Source: Duganella qianjiadongensis (GTDB lineage: Bacteria > Pseudomonadota > Gammaproteobacteria > Burkholderiales > Burkholderiaceae_D). Taken from it: a stretch of DNA of 64,000 bases. Location of the stretch: positions 62,001-126,000 of the forward strand of contig NZ_WWCM01000001.1 of assembly GCF_009857915.1 (NCBI RefSeq). Direction: 5' to 3'. Shown here one piece after another: positions 1 to 9,093 of this stretch. Positions within the stretch are counted from its first letter, which is position 1, and the number at the start of each line of letters is the position of its first letter. The notes under the pieces were generated by a model. The model was not told the DNA's origin and did not search any database. It was given only the letters and a program-made list of their open reading frames with translations. The translations under genes and the position numbers were made by a program.

Positions 1-306
1 GGTGCCGGTGCGCAGGCCAGTGGCCGCGACTGGGGCCTATTCTGGATGGTGAATGGGGTACTGGCGCTGGGCGCTTCCGTGATCGGCAACCACCTGTGGA
101 ATATCGCCAGCCGTAAGGTTCCGCTCACGCTATCGGGTCAGCTGATCCTGTTCGAAACCCTGTTTGCGCTGCTGTACGGCTTTATCTACAAGCAGCAGCT
201 ACCGCGCCCGCTGGAAGTGGCGGCGATGATCCTGCTGACCTGCGGTGTCATGTGGTCGCTGCGCGTGCACGCGCTGGACGAGGGTAGCGAAGCCCACGCG
301 GGCTAG
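1..306 (+). CDS. DMT-family transporter, C-terminal fragment
   Basis: The reading frame is open from base 1 and ends in TAG, giving the last 101 residues of a protein whose start lies outside the window. Three hydrophobic segments are visible (around residues 16-35, 46-65 and 74-90) with short polar turns, including an Asn-rich NHLWNIASRK turn. This fits the last helices of an EamA/DMT-type 10-helix exporter of small metabolites. The family call rests on helix pattern and overall resemblance, and the substrate cannot be told. It converges with the LON-domain gene 12 bases downstream. Confidence 0.6.
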   Translation, partial: GAGAQASGRDWGLFWMVNGVLALGASVIGNHLWNIASRKVPLTLSGQLILFETLFALLYGFIYKQQLPRPLEVAAMILLTCGVMWSLRVHALDEGSEAHAG

Positions 307-318
307 CACGGTGGCCGG

Positions 319-951
319 CTAGCCGGCTATTTCACCGGAACCCAGCAGGCCGTTGGCGCCCAGCACATCCTGTATCAGTTCCAGCCGTACCAGCGGATTC
401 TCCTGCACCAGCAGGCGCTGCTTTTCCGTCATATCGAGCCGTAGCAGCTCGCACCAGCGATTCGCCACCCAGCCTGCATCGTCTAGCCGGTACGGCGGCG
501 CCAGTTGCATGCGTTCAGTAGGAATCTGCTTCTTCTGCAGCGAACGGATCAGCGTTGCCAGCGCATTCGCCACATCCTGCTGCTCGCTCGGCACCGGCAC
601 CTCGAGATCATCGTTGAGCGCCACGACTTCGCCCATCCACAGGCCGTTCTTCTGCTGTTCGCAGGACAGGATGCGGAAGCGCGTGGTGCCTATGCAATGG
701 ATTTTCAGCAGACCGGCAGCGGGCGCGTCCCAGCTGATGATGCGCGCCATGGTGCCGGCGCCACTGAGTTTTTCCTGCTGGCCCGGTACGCGCACCTCGC
801 TGCCTTCGAGCAGCGGCACGACGCCGAAAGCCTCGCCGTTTTCGATACAGCGCTTGACCAGATCGAGGTAGCGTACCTCGAAGATCTGCAGTGGCAGATG
901 GCCACCGGGGAACAAAACTGTATTCAGCGGAAATAAAGGGAGCGTTACCAT
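319..951 (-). CDS. LON peptidase substrate-binding domain protein
   Basis: A 210-residue protein that is almost entirely one LON N-terminal domain (about residues 3-195). It opens with LPLFPLNTVLFPGG followed by LQIFEVRYLDLVKRC, the hallmark start of this domain. There is no AAA+ ATPase or Ser-Lys protease part, so it is not Lon protease but the stand-alone form common in proteobacteria, whose role is poorly known (probably protein binding). It is transcribed towards the transporter end at the left edge, and no partner gene is adjacent. Confidence 0.85.
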   Translation of the reverse strand: MVTLPLFPLNTVLFPGGHLPLQIFEVRYLDLVKRCIENGEAFGVVPLLEGSEVRVPGQQEKLSGAGTMARIISWDAPAAGLLKIHCIGTTRFRILSCEQQKNGLWMGEVVALNDDLEVPVPSEQQDVANALATLIRSLQKKQIPTERMQLAPPYRLDDAGWVANRWCELLRLDMTEKQRLLVQENPLVRLELIQDVLGANGLLGSGEIAG

Positions 952-1016
952 AGCGCTATCATCGCACGAACCCGAGCTGTCTGGATTAGTGAATCACGTA
1001 CAAGTTTAGGTTTTTT

Positions 1017-2384
1017 TTAAGGCCGGCGCACTAGCTGTCCGTTTTTCACCACCAGCACCACATCGCGCAAGGCGCTAATGTCGCGCGTCGGGTCGCCGCG
1101 CACTGCCACCAGATCAGCCAGATAACCGACGCGGATCTGGCCCAGCGTGGCAGACTGGCCCAGCACCTCGGCATTCACCACGGTCGCCGCGCGCAGGGCT
1201 TCCAGCGGTGTCATGCCCAGCCGGACCATCCATTCCGGTTCACGCGCATTGCTGCCATGGGCAAATACACCGACATCACTGCCGTTGCCTATCACCACCC
1301 CGGCCTGCCGGGCCAGCAGGAAGGCCCGTGCGGCGGCCTGCATGGACGGCGTCGGCGCGCCGCTGCGCTGGTATTTCTGGAAGTATTCGCTGCTCGCTTC
1401 GGGCGCAGTCAGAGTGGGGAAATACGCCACCTTGCGCTCGGCCATCAGGCGGAAAGTGGCTGCGCTGCCGCCATAGCCATGTTCGATACTGTCCACCCCG
1501 GCCAGCGTGGCGCGCCGCATGCCTTCATCGGTACTGGCGTGGGCGCTGACTTTGCGGCCCGACGCATGCGCCGTACTCACCAGCGCATCCAGCTCGGCCT
1601 GGGTGAACGTGGCATGGGCGCTGCCATCCGGACCATTGCGATAATCGGCATAGACCTTGATCCAGTCCGCTCCGCGCGCACTCTGCTCGCGTACGGCCCG
1701 CACCACTTCGTCCACGCCGCTGGCTTCCTGTGCGCCTTTAGGCAGGTCGAGATCGGCACGGTAGCTGCGCGGCGAAGGCCCGTAGCTGCCCGTCGCCACA
1801 ATCGCGCGCGTGGCTATCCACAGGCGCGGACCGGGGATCACGCCGTCGTCGATCGCCTTCTTGATGGCCACGTCGGCATACATCGCGCCCTCGCTGCCTA
1901 GATCGCGCAGCGTGGTAAATCCGGCCTGCAAGGTGGCAGCAGCATGACGCGCGGCCAGCAGCGTGCGGTATTCGATCTGTTCCTTTAAAACCTGATCGTC
2001 CCATGAAGTTTCATTATATGGATGCAGCAATACATGGGCATGCAAATCCATCAAGCCGGGAATCAGCGTCGTATCGGGCAAAACAATATGCTCGGCACCT
2101 GCTACTCCAGCGATTTGCGCACTGGGGCCCACGGCAACAATTTTGTTCTGGACAGTTAATACCGACCAGTCAGTATGGGGCGCACCTTCGCCGGTCCACA
2201 GCCGGGCCGGAGTAATTAAGAGGGGAGTCGGCGCAGCTACGCCAGTTTCTGCCGCCGCCAGTGGCAGCGAATTTAAAAGCAATAAGGCCGAAGATATTAA
2301 CGCTGCCGTTGCCGGCAAACCCGATAATCGCCGGATCATCTGCTGAGAAATATGCTGCAATACTGACATCATTGCTGGCTGCAT
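1017..2384 (-). CDS. Exported metal-dependent amidohydrolase
   Basis: A 455-residue amidohydrolase-superfamily protein with an N-terminal export signal (hydrophobic stretch about residues 22-46 ending AAA). The dinuclear metal set is complete: HAH at 115/117, a lysine that would be carboxylated at 243 (WIKVY), His282 (SAHAS), His302 (IEHG) and Asp370 (GNGSDVG). This is the pattern of Xaa-Pro dipeptidase/imidazolonepropionase-like periplasmic hydrolases, which act on dipeptides or cyclic amides; the substrate is not predictable. A GTG lies one codon upstream, but ATG at 2384 has better spacing to an AGGA ribosome-binding site. It lies downstream of the H-NS gene behind a terminator, so it is probably separately expressed. 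Confidence 0.85.
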   Translation of the reverse strand: MQPAMMSVLQHISQQMIRRLSGLPATAALISSALLLLNSLPLAAAETGVAAPTPLLITPARLWTGEGAPHTDWSVLTVQNKIVAVGPSAQIAGVAGAEHIVLPDTTLIPGLMDLHAHVLLHPYNETSWDDQVLKEQIEYRTLLAARHAAATLQAGFTTLRDLGSEGAMYADVAIKKAIDDGVIPGPRLWIATRAIVATGSYGPSPRSYRADLDLPKGAQEASGVDEVVRAVREQSARGADWIKVYADYRNGPDGSAHATFTQAELDALVSTAHASGRKVSAHASTDEGMRRATLAGVDSIEHGYGGSAATFRLMAERKVAYFPTLTAPEASSEYFQKYQRSGAPTPSMQAAARAFLLARQAGVVIGNGSDVGVFAHGSNAREPEWMVRLGMTPLEALRAATVVNAEVLGQSATLGQIRVGYLADLVAVRGDPTRDISALRDVVLVVKNGQLVRRP

Positions 2385-2414
2385 CACGGGTTTCCTGTGG
2401 CTAAAACAACAATA

Positions 2415-2441
2415 GCGGGTTTATAGTTGCTATAAACCCGC
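2415..2441 (-). terminator. Rho-independent terminator of the H-NS gene
   Basis: A perfect 12-bp inverted repeat (GCGGGTTTATAG / CTATAAACCCGC) with a 3-base loop lies 22 bases after the H-NS stop codon. On the minus strand it is followed by the T-rich stretch TATTGTTGTTTT. It separates H-NS from the amidohydrolase. Confidence 0.8.
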
Positions 2442-2463
2442 CGTTTAGGACTGACAGTAACTA

Positions 2464-2754
2464 TTATTTAATCAGATACTGGTCCTTGTTTTTGCCTTCC
2501 AGCCATTTCGGCGCGCGGCCACGGCCTGTCCAGGTCTGGCCGGTAGCATCATCGCGGTATTTGGCCGGTACCGGCGCACGTTTTTTGCCGGATTTGGATT
2601 TGCCGGGAGCGCCCAACTCGGCAATAGTGATGCCAAACTCGCGCATCAGGGAAAGGATCTGTTCTTTAGCCGCAGCCTTTTCATTTTTGCGGGCAGTTTC
2701 TGCCAGAGTTTCCAGTTCAGCGATCTTGGCTTTGTATTCCTGATAGGTTGTCAT
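2464..2754 (-). CDS. H-NS family nucleoid protein
   Basis: A 96-residue H-NS/StpA-type histone-like protein. The N-terminal half (about 1-45) is a charged heptad-like helix region for oligomerisation. A basic linker (about 50-64) follows, and the C-terminal DNA-binding core contains TWTGRGRAPKWL (about 74-85), the AT-hook-like W-[ST]-G-R-G-R-x-P signature. It would silence AT-rich DNA and fold the chromosome. The start is supported by an AAGGA site a few bases upstream. The 600-bp region upstream is unusually AT-rich for this window, as expected if the gene is self-regulated (inference). Confidence 0.92.
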   Translation of the reverse strand: MTTYQEYKAKIAELETLAETARKNEKAAAKEQILSLMREFGITIAELGAPGKSKSGKKRAPVPAKYRDDATGQTWTGRGRAPKWLEGKNKDQYLIK

Positions 2755-3354
2755 TTTATTTCCTTCTTATCGGCAGGACGGGTTTAACACACTAAATATC
2801 TTGAGGTGAAAATCTACCCGCGCAATTTACCATAAGCTGAATATACATTGCACCTGCGGATACGATAAATATCAATCAAATTAAACCGGACTGGTGTCCG
2901 ATGCAAGCTGACAGACAAGTATCCTGCAATATACCGCGCTATTAACGCGCTATTAGTTCGCCCGAAGCAAATAAACCTGGCCTGGCGCCCACTAGGATAA
3001 GAATTAAATAGAACGACAGCGGTATCGACCGGCGCCGGACAGGAAAGCCACCACTTTTACGTTCCGGCGTCGGCCAATTACACCTAGACCGCTGCCCCTG
3101 CAGATGCTCGCCGGCTCAACTCGCGCTTGATTGCATCATCCAGCCGCCCCGAAACTGCCAGGCTGCCGAAATTATGGCGCTGCTGCAATTCTCCCCGGCT
3201 GCGACGATCTGCCCACCATTACGGAGCAGTACCCGGACAGGGCCTGACGCACATCACCTCAGGCACGCCGATCAATTTATTTATGCACAACATTGTTATC
3301 AGTGATAAATTGCCGGCATCGCCCCCCTGCCCCGTACTTAGTAGATTTATCTCC
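2755..3354. other. Long intergenic region between H-NS and a histidine kinase
   Basis: About 600 bases without a convincing gene. The H-NS side (2755-2960) is AT-rich. It holds a 10-base direct repeat CGCGCTATTA at 2935-2944 and 2946-2955. A hairpin-like inverted repeat pairs 3029-3039 with 3063-3073 (10 of 11 bases). A 13-base palindrome lies at 3296-3308. The kinase frame is open back to 3127, but this part has poor coding character and no good ribosome-binding site, so I treat it as noncoding. Confidence 0.5.
3296..3308. promoter_or_regulatory. Candidate operator upstream of the kinase/regulator pair
   Basis: A perfect odd palindrome, TTATCA-G-TGATAA, centred about 53 bases before the preferred ATG of the histidine kinase gene. 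Its position suits a regulator-binding site. No binding protein can be assigned from sequence. Confidence 0.3.
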
Positions 3355-4728
3355 ATGGATGCCGCCACTTCTAGTATTGCCCTTTCAATTACCCAGTTCT
3401 GTATTTCCATCATCATGATCGGGGTGTATTTCGCTGCCCCGGGGGAACGCTATACGCGGCTGTGGGCGCAATTCGGTGTACTCACTTCGGTGGGCATGTC
3501 GCTAGTGCTCGTAGGCTCGACTCGTCCGCCCGGCATCTTTCTGATTGCCGGCAATGTTTCACTCTTCGCGGGTTGCATACTGGTGTGGGTAGGTTTGCGC
3601 GCCTTTCTGGGCCGCTCCACTGTACATGGCAACTATCTGCTGGGCGCCGCTTTTACTGCTGGCTATGTAGCACTGATCGGACTCGATGCCAGCTTCAACA
3701 CCCGTTCAATATTCTGCAGCGCCAGCCTGATCGTGATATTTCTGCTGTGCCTGCAAACTCTGCTGCAGGGTCCGCAGAATGGCCGCCACGCCTACGCCCG
3801 CAGGACGGCGATTTCCGGTCTGTGCCTCTTGCTGCTAGGCCATATAGGTCGCGTGGTCATCCTGTCCAGCCTGCCACCCGCTGTCAATCCGGACGGCCTG
3901 CAAGCCGTGCACGCACTGACTGCCTATCTGATTCCACTGGCCGGCACCGTGCTGTTCTTCCCCGGCCTGCTGCTGATGTATTTCGAACGCATTAAAGATC
4001 AGCTGCTGCTGTCGCTGGGCGCCAAGCAGGAAGCACTGGAAACCCAGACCCGTTTCGTCGAAATGTTCTCGCACGAATATCGCACCCCGCTGGCCATCAT
4101 CCGCACCAATCTCGACATCATGCAGCAGAAGCTGCAGGGCGACCGCCAGATCATGGAACCGAATCTGGAGAAAATGCAGCGCGCCGTAGGACGGCTGGTG
4201 GAAGTAGCAGAAACTGCCGTGCTAAGCGATCCGCGCGAAAACAGCAAGATCGGTCCTATCATGGAGCTACTGGATCTGGCGGAATTTCTGCAGGCCACGG
4301 CAGGCGAAGCCAGCCAGTTCTGGAGCGAGCGCCTGCCGCGCATCGAACTCGATATTCCCGCCACCTGCCAGATCAGGGGCGACCGCCAACTGCTCAAAAC
4401 AGCCTTCCTCAACCTGCTCGACAATGCCATCAAGTACGGCCCGGCTGGCGCTCTGGTGGCAATACAGATGGTCCTGCAGGGCGATAGCGTGCGTATCACC
4501 ATCAGCGACCGGGGGCCCGGCATACCCGAGCACGAACTGGAACTCGTGTATGGCAAATATTACCGGGGCAGCCGTACCCGCATGGTGGCAGGTAGCGGCA
4601 TGGGACTGTATCTGGTGCTGCGCATCATCAGCCAGCACGCGGGCGGCATAGGCCTGAGCAACCGCAGCGAAGGCGGCACCTGCATCACCGTCACGCTCCC
4701 CGTACCCCAACAGGAGAATTGCGCGTGA
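3355..4728 (+). CDS. Membrane-bound sensor histidine kinase
   Basis: 457 residues from ATG 3355. The N-terminal half (about 1-212) holds six or seven hydrophobic helices with hardly any periplasmic loop, so it probably senses a membrane or intracellular cue. HisKA follows with the phospho-acceptor His240 in FSHEYRTPLA. Then come the HATPase N box (NLLDNAIKYG), G1 (DRGPGIP) and G2 (GSGMGLYLV). All catalytic motifs are intact. The frame is open upstream to 3127 and an in-frame ATG also exists at 3283; 3355 is chosen because the residues before it lack protein-like character. It shares a GTGA overlap with the response regulator, so the two are translationally coupled. Confidence 0.88.
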   Translation: MDAATSSIALSITQFCISIIMIGVYFAAPGERYTRLWAQFGVLTSVGMSLVLVGSTRPPGIFLIAGNVSLFAGCILVWVGLRAFLGRSTVHGNYLLGAAFTAGYVALIGLDASFNTRSIFCSASLIVIFLLCLQTLLQGPQNGRHAYARRTAISGLCLLLLGHIGRVVILSSLPPAVNPDGLQAVHALTAYLIPLAGTVLFFPGLLLMYFERIKDQLLLSLGAKQEALETQTRFVEMFSHEYRTPLAIIRTNLDIMQQKLQGDRQIMEPNLEKMQRAVGRLVEVAETAVLSDPRENSKIGPIMELLDLAEFLQATAGEASQFWSERLPRIELDIPATCQIRGDRQLLKTAFLNLLDNAIKYGPAGALVAIQMVLQGDSVRITISDRGPGIPEHELELVYGKYYRGSRTRMVAGSGMGLYLVLRIISQHAGGIGLSNRSEGGTCITVTLPVPQQENCA

Positions 4729-5456
4729 ATGAAGCTGTCAGAGTCATACTGGTCGAAGACGATCCGGACTTACGCGAAAGCATAGTCGAATGGATGGCCA
4801 TCAACCATACCCCCGTCACTGCCGTGGGCAGTGCCGCAGAGTTTTATCAGGCCCTGCCGCAGAACGCCTTCCAGATCGCCGTGCTTGACCTGAATCTGCC
4901 CGATCAGGAGGGATTTGTGCTGGCCGAATATGCGCGCAACAACTTCAAAATGGGCATCGTCATCCTGACCGCGCGCAGCGGCATCGACGATAAACTCAAA
5001 GGCTACCAGTCCGGCGCAGATGCCTACCTGGTCAAGCCGGTCGATTGCCGCGAGCTGGCCGCCGTCATCCGCAGCGTCGCTGCGCGCTTGCAGGCAGCAG
5101 CGCCAGTCGAAAACAGCGCCCTGCCGGCAGCCGCCTCGGATAGCTGGGCAATCTCGCTCACCCAGTGGGAACTGCGCTACGGCCAGGGACCGGCTATCGC
5201 GCTAAGCCAGAAAGAATTGCACTTACTGGAACTGCTGGCTGCCCAACCCGGTAGCGCCGTACAGAAACGCACCATACTGACGCGCCTGTATCAGCGCGAT
5301 GACTACCACAGCAGCCGATCGCTGGACACGCTGATCCGGCGCCTGAGGGCCAAAGTACTTAGCCAGCTGGAACTGGAAATTCCCCTGCGCACCGTGCATG
5401 CCGTCGGCTACTGTTTTGCCGGCGACATCCGTCACGAGGAGGACCAATCAGCCTAG
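4725..5456 (+). CDS. OmpR/PhoB-type response regulator
   Basis: 243 residues. The receiver domain (about 1-120) has the acidic pocket EDD at 11-13, phospho-acceptor Asp55 (VLDLNLP), Thr82 and Lys104 (LVKPVDC). The C-terminal winged helix (about 145-235) includes LSQKELHLLELLA and SLDTLIRRLRAKV. The start is GTG 4725, overlapping the kinase stop as GTGA with AGGAG 8 bases upstream; an in-frame TTG at 4719 sits too close to that site. It is the cognate partner of the kinase just upstream. The next gene on the same strand is a PEP-CTERM protein 138 bases away, a possible but unproven target. Confidence 0.92.
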   Translation: MNEAVRVILVEDDPDLRESIVEWMAINHTPVTAVGSAAEFYQALPQNAFQIAVLDLNLPDQEGFVLAEYARNNFKMGIVILTARSGIDDKLKGYQSGADAYLVKPVDCRELAAVIRSVAARLQAAAPVENSALPAAASDSWAISLTQWELRYGQGPAIALSQKELHLLELLAAQPGSAVQKRTILTRLYQRDDYHSSRSLDTLIRRLRAKVLSQLELEIPLRTVHAVGYCFAGDIRHEEDQSA

Positions 5457-5594
5457 CTGGAACGGGTGATGTCACATTTGGTCACACACCGTCAGGAATG
5501 GTGGGTAGCCATGGAACTACAGGCAACTTTATTATTTAAGTGTTACGCATAGTTTCAATTCTTTTACGAAGCACCCCACCCTACCGAGGACCTC

Positions 5595-6281
5595 ATGAAA
5601 AAAATCATCATCGCTCTGGCTACCGCCGGCCTGTTCGGCGCAACTGGCGCAGCCCAGGCTAACGTCATTTCCTTCAGCGCCGACAAAGCGGAAACCCTGA
5701 CCGCATGGAACGACGTTTTAACGTTCGGCAAATTCAACTCCAATCTGGGCACGCTCAATTCGATCACCTTCGAACTGAGCGGCACCGTCACCGGCAGCGG
5801 CAGAGCTGAATCGCTGGATGCCTCGCCATCGACAGTGACCCTGTCGCTGAGCTCGCTGCTGAAGCTGACCCGTCCTGATGGTTCGACCATCGTCGTCACC
5901 AACCCTGTGTTCAGCAATGCCTACAATCTGGGCGCATTCGACGGCGCCATCGACTTCGCTGGCGCGTCGGGTGTCAAAACCGGCGCTGTCAGCAGCAGCC
6001 ACAGCGAAAGCTACAACTCGACTTCGGCTAGCGATTTCGCGCTGTTCTCGCAAGCAGGCGGCGGTACCATCAAGCTGGCACTGGGCGCAACCGGCCTGTC
6101 CAGCGGTAGTGGCGCAGGCAACCTGCTGTCGCAGTTCAACACTTCGGCCGCCGGCAGCGTCAAAGTGAGCTACGACTACACCGCAGCTCCAGTGCCTGAG
6201 CCAGAAACCTATGCCATGCTGATCGGTGGTCTGGGCCTGCTGGGTCTGGTTCGTCGTCGCGCCGCCAAAAAAGCTGCCTGA
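5595..6281 (+). CDS. PEP-CTERM protein, choice-of-anchor E-like
   Basis: A 228-residue exported protein with a clear signal peptide (about 1-22, cut after AQA). The beta-rich middle contains FGKFNSNLGTLNSITFELSG, which resembles the choice-of-anchor E domain found in many exosortase substrates. The end is VPEPETYAML (about 200-209), a hydrophobic helix and an RRR cluster. By family knowledge this is recognised by the exosortase/PEP-CTERM system and linked to the envelope or exopolysaccharide; no exosortase gene is in the window. A strong hairpin follows immediately. Confidence 0.88.
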   Translation: MKKIIIALATAGLFGATGAAQANVISFSADKAETLTAWNDVLTFGKFNSNLGTLNSITFELSGTVTGSGRAESLDASPSTVTLSLSSLLKLTRPDGSTIVVTNPVFSNAYNLGAFDGAIDFAGASGVKTGAVSSSHSESYNSTSASDFALFSQAGGGTIKLALGATGLSSGSGAGNLLSQFNTSAAGSVKVSYDYTAAPVPEPETYAMLIGGLGLLGLVRRRAAKKAA

Positions 6282-6287
6282 TAACCC

Positions 6288-6324
6288 GTTCGGACGGGCC
6301 GCCCGGACGGCGGCCCGTCCGAAC
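6288..6324 (+). terminator. GC-rich hairpin after PEP-CTERM gene
   Basis: A perfect 16-bp inverted repeat with a 5-base loop begins 6 bases after the stop codon. It lacks a U tract, so it is either an atypical terminator or an mRNA 3' stabiliser. Confidence 0.65.
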
Positions 6325-6387
6325 CTGCCCACATAGCCCGCGCCGCACAGGCCGGGCTGTGCGGGTTGATTCAGCATTGCCCTAGTC

Positions 6388-7251
6388 ATGCCCATTTCTC
6401 TTGCGATTACGCTTGCCAGCGCCAGCATCGCTGCAACCGAACCGCCCTGTTCCTGGGACCATCCGGGACGCAACCCGTATCGCGGCAGCATTGCAGCAGC
6501 CATAGACCGCTATACCGACATCGCGCCAGCCATAGCCAGCACACTCAAGCGACGGATGGGGGAAAACCAGCCCGACGACAACGTCATCATCACGCGCGAC
6601 GCCATTACGGGGCGCGAACGCTACGCTGCGCAAATCCGCGCCATGCATTTCGGCGCCGCCTCGGTATGCTCCAGCGTGTCACGCGAGGGCTGGAATGCCA
6701 GCCGGCGGGAGCCCGCCAAAGTCTATTGCGTTGGTCAGGTCTGCCTACTTGTGCCCCGAATCTGCGGCAATATCAGCCGCATCACCCGCCTCGAAGCACC
6801 AGCCCAAGGCAAGGCGGCCTATTACGCCTCGCCTGGTGCAGCCAAGCCGCAAGAGGGGCTAGCCCCCTTGCAGCATTCCCCCGCAAGCACCGTGCAACCG
6901 GCGCCCGCCCCCGCGGCGCCATTACATACCGCCATGCGCCCCGAGGCGGAAGCTGCATCGGCACCGGATACGCCCCGATTACCGCTGACGGAGGCCGAAG
7001 CCCCTGCACCGGTGGTACAGGCAGATACTGATGCAACGCCGCGCAACCGTCTGCCCGGCCGCACGCCGGTAATCTGGACAGGCTCCGACGATAGCTGGCG
7101 CAACCCCGGCTCCGTTGGCGGAGGTGGCAATGGTGGCGGTGCTGGAAGCACCAACCTTCCTTCCGCAGTACCCGAGCCCTCCGGCGCGTTCATGTTCGCT
7201 GCCGGTCTGGCCCTGCTGGCGCTGATACGGCGCAGACGCCAGCGCGCATAA
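6388..7251 (+). CDS. MHFG-type PEP-CTERM protein
   Basis: A 287-residue protein with a short hydrophobic N-terminus and a conserved core around residues 75-130 containing AMHFGAASVCSSVSREGW and two further Cys-containing stretches. A long Pro/Ala/Glu-rich linker follows (about 150-245), then a Gly-rich patch. The end VPEPSGAFMFAAGLALLALI plus RRRRQR is a variant PEP-CTERM sorting signal. I believe this matches the family called MHFG PEP-CTERM in Oxalobacteraceae, whose function is unknown. The ribosome-binding site is weak and the exact start is uncertain. Confidence 0.7.
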   Translation: MPISLAITLASASIAATEPPCSWDHPGRNPYRGSIAAAIDRYTDIAPAIASTLKRRMGENQPDDNVIITRDAITGRERYAAQIRAMHFGAASVCSSVSREGWNASRREPAKVYCVGQVCLLVPRICGNISRITRLEAPAQGKAAYYASPGAAKPQEGLAPLQHSPASTVQPAPAPAAPLHTAMRPEAEAASAPDTPRLPLTEAEAPAPVVQADTDATPRNRLPGRTPVIWTGSDDSWRNPGSVGGGGNGGGAGSTNLPSAVPEPSGAFMFAAGLALLALIRRRRQRA

Positions 7252-7273
7252 AACCGGAAGCAGGCTCTAAGCC

Positions 7274-7304
7274 TTACAAAACCGGCCACAGGTAGCGCTA
7301 TAAT
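7274..7304 (+). promoter_or_regulatory. Probable sigma-70 promoter of psd
   Basis: TATAAT at 7299-7304, with TTACAA at 7274-7279 and a 19-base spacer. It lies 31 bases before the GTG start of psd. The -10 is perfect; the -35 and spacing are suboptimal. Confidence 0.5.
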
Positions 7305-7335
7305 GCGCCATCTTAATTTGTAGGAAAGCTCCATC

Positions 7336-8181
7336 GTGTCCGACCGTCTTGCCGTGCTGCCGCAGTACCTGCTACCCAAGGGAGCGCTGACCAACTTTGC
7401 CGGCCGCGTGGCCAATGCCCGCAATGGCAGCCGTACCACCGCGCTGATCCGCTGGTTCGTGGGGCGCTACAACGTCAACATGGCCGAAGCGCTCGATCCC
7501 GATATCAGCCACTACAGCAGCTTCAACGAATTCTTTACGCGCGCGCTGCGTCCCGATGCCCGTCCGCTGGCCGATGCCGATTTCATCTGCCCGGTCGATG
7601 GCCGCATCAGCCAGTTCGGCGCAATCAACGACGACCAGATTTTCCAGGCCAAAGGGCATAATTTCAGCACCACCGCCTTAGTTGGCGGCGATGCCGAACT
7701 GGCCGGGCAGTTCCGCAACGGCAGCTTCGCCAACCTGTATCTGAGCCCGCGCGACTACCATCGCATCCACATGCCTTGCGAAGGCCGCCTGACGCGCATG
7801 ATCTACGTGCCCGGCGATCTGTTCTCCGTCAATCCGACCACGGCGCGCGGCATTCCCGGCCTGTTCGCCCGTAACGAGCGCGTGGTCTGCGTATTCGACA
7901 CCGCACACGGCCCCTTCGTCATGACGCTGGTGGGCGCCACCATCGTCGGCAGCATGGCCACCGTATGGCATGGTGTGGTGAACCCGCCGCGCTCCAGCCA
8001 TGTGCGCGAATGGCAGTACGACGACCAGAACATCGTCCTGAAGAAGGGCGAGGAACTGGGCCGCTTCCTGCTCGGCTCCACCGTGGTGATGCTGTTCCCT
8101 AAAGATGTGCTCAACTTCAATCAGGCATGGCAACCCGCAGCCGCAGTGCGTCTGGGCGAAACCATGGCTAACTGCCGCTAG
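7336..8181 (+). CDS. psd: Phosphatidylserine decarboxylase proenzyme
   Basis: 281 residues, normal for bacterial type I enzymes. It converts phosphatidylserine to phosphatidylethanolamine at the inner membrane. The self-processing site LGST is at 246-249 within GRFLLGSTVVMLF, so Ser248 becomes the pyruvoyl group of the alpha chain. The conserved SPRDYHRIHMP stretch (about 139-149) and the VGATIVGSM region are also present. GTG start with AGGAAAG 8 bases upstream. It stands alone behind its own promoter; the last four bases overlap the converging LysR gene. Confidence 0.95.
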   Translation: MSDRLAVLPQYLLPKGALTNFAGRVANARNGSRTTALIRWFVGRYNVNMAEALDPDISHYSSFNEFFTRALRPDARPLADADFICPVDGRISQFGAINDDQIFQAKGHNFSTTALVGGDAELAGQFRNGSFANLYLSPRDYHRIHMPCEGRLTRMIYVPGDLFSVNPTTARGIPGLFARNERVVCVFDTAHGPFVMTLVGATIVGSMATVWHGVVNPPRSSHVREWQYDDQNIVLKKGEELGRFLLGSTVVMLFPKDVLNFNQAWQPAAAVRLGETMANCR

Positions 8182-9089
8182 ACACTGCCTCCGGCCGGCG
8201 TCTCGAACACGCTTTGCAGCAGGTCGAGAAAGACCCGGGTTTTGGCCGGCATCAGCCGGCGCCCGGGGAACACCGCCCATGCCGTCACCGGCGGGAATGC
8301 CCACTCGGGCAGCACCCGCACCAGCTTTCCTGTTCTTATCAGCTCCCCCGCAATCATCTCGGTCGAAGTGGCAATGCCGATGCCGGTAGTGGCCATGCGT
8401 ACCAGCAGTTCCGGTGAATTGGCCTGCAGCCGCACCGGCAGATCACGCTCCCAGCGGGTTTTGCCGCGCACCAGCGTCCAGTGCACCATGCCGCCCTGAC
8501 GCGGCGGCAGGCTGAGCAGATCGTGCTGGAATAATTCATCGGGATGCTCGGGCAGGCCGCGCTGGCTGGCATAGGCAGGCGCCGCATACAGCGCGATCGA
8601 ACTGGTGGTAATCGCCCGCGCTGCCAGTGTGGCATCGTCCGGCAGATTGCCCATGCGGATAGCCAGATCAAAATTCTCCGCCAGCAGATCAACCCGGCGC
8701 GGCGACAGATCGAGTTCCAGCGAAATGGCCGGATAGTCGCGCAGCAGACGCGCCATCAGCAGGCCCATGGTCTGGCTGGCGAAATCGGCCGGCATGGAAA
8801 CACGCAGCAAGCCGCTAGGCTGGCCCTGCCGGTGCTGGGCCAATGCGCCCGCCTGCAGGGTTTCATCGGCCACCCGCTGCGCATGTTCGAGCAGGCTGGC
8901 ACCGAATTCCGTCAGCGTCAGCTTGCGGGTAGTACGCTGCAGCAAGCGCTCGCCCAGTTGCGCTTCCAGCAGCGAAATGCGGCGCGACACGGTGGATTTG
9001 GGCAGTTGCACGCGCTGCGCAGCCAGACTGAAGCTGCCGCATTCCACTATGCGGGCAAATAGCAGCAGGTCGCCGGGATCGATGTCCAT
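8178..9089 (-). CDS. LysR-family regulator, divergent from azoreductase
   Basis: 303 residues. The N-terminal winged helix-turn-helix (about 5-64: SFSLAAQRVQLPKSTVSRRISLLE) and a LysR substrate-binding domain (about 90-295) are complete. It is divergent from the azoreductase/pirin operon with 119 bases between start codons, so by the usual LysR rule it probably controls that operon and itself. The shared region holds palindromic TCCATATATGGA and a distant matching half-site. The inducer is unknown; a quinone or electrophile would fit the neighbours. Confidence 0.88.
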   Translation of the reverse strand: MDIDPGDLLLFARIVECGSFSLAAQRVQLPKSTVSRRISLLEAQLGERLLQRTTRKLTLTEFGASLLEHAQRVADETLQAGALAQHRQGQPSGLLRVSMPADFASQTMGLLMARLLRDYPAISLELDLSPRRVDLLAENFDLAIRMGNLPDDATLAARAITTSSIALYAAPAYASQRGLPEHPDELFQHDLLSLPPRQGGMVHWTLVRGKTRWERDLPVRLQANSPELLVRMATTGIGIATSTEMIAGELIRTGKLVRVLPEWAFPPVTAWAVFPGRRLMPAKTRVFLDLLQSVFETPAGGSV

Positions 9090-9093
9090 GATT

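Noticed and set aside
314..327. 14-base palindrome GCCGGCTAGCCGGC between the first two genes
   Set aside because: Self-complementary, but no loop of usable size and no T tract, and it overlaps the stop codon of the LON-domain gene.
3127..3354. 76-codon N-terminal extension of the first histidine kinase
   Set aside because: Arg/Ser/Cys-rich with no domain and no ribosome-binding site; it also covers palindromes more typical of a regulatory region.
5457..5594. GTCACA repeats before the first PEP-CTERM gene as a sigma-54/PrsR-type control region
   Set aside because: No TGGCAC-N5-TTGC match was found here, and the two GTCACA copies alone are weak evidence.
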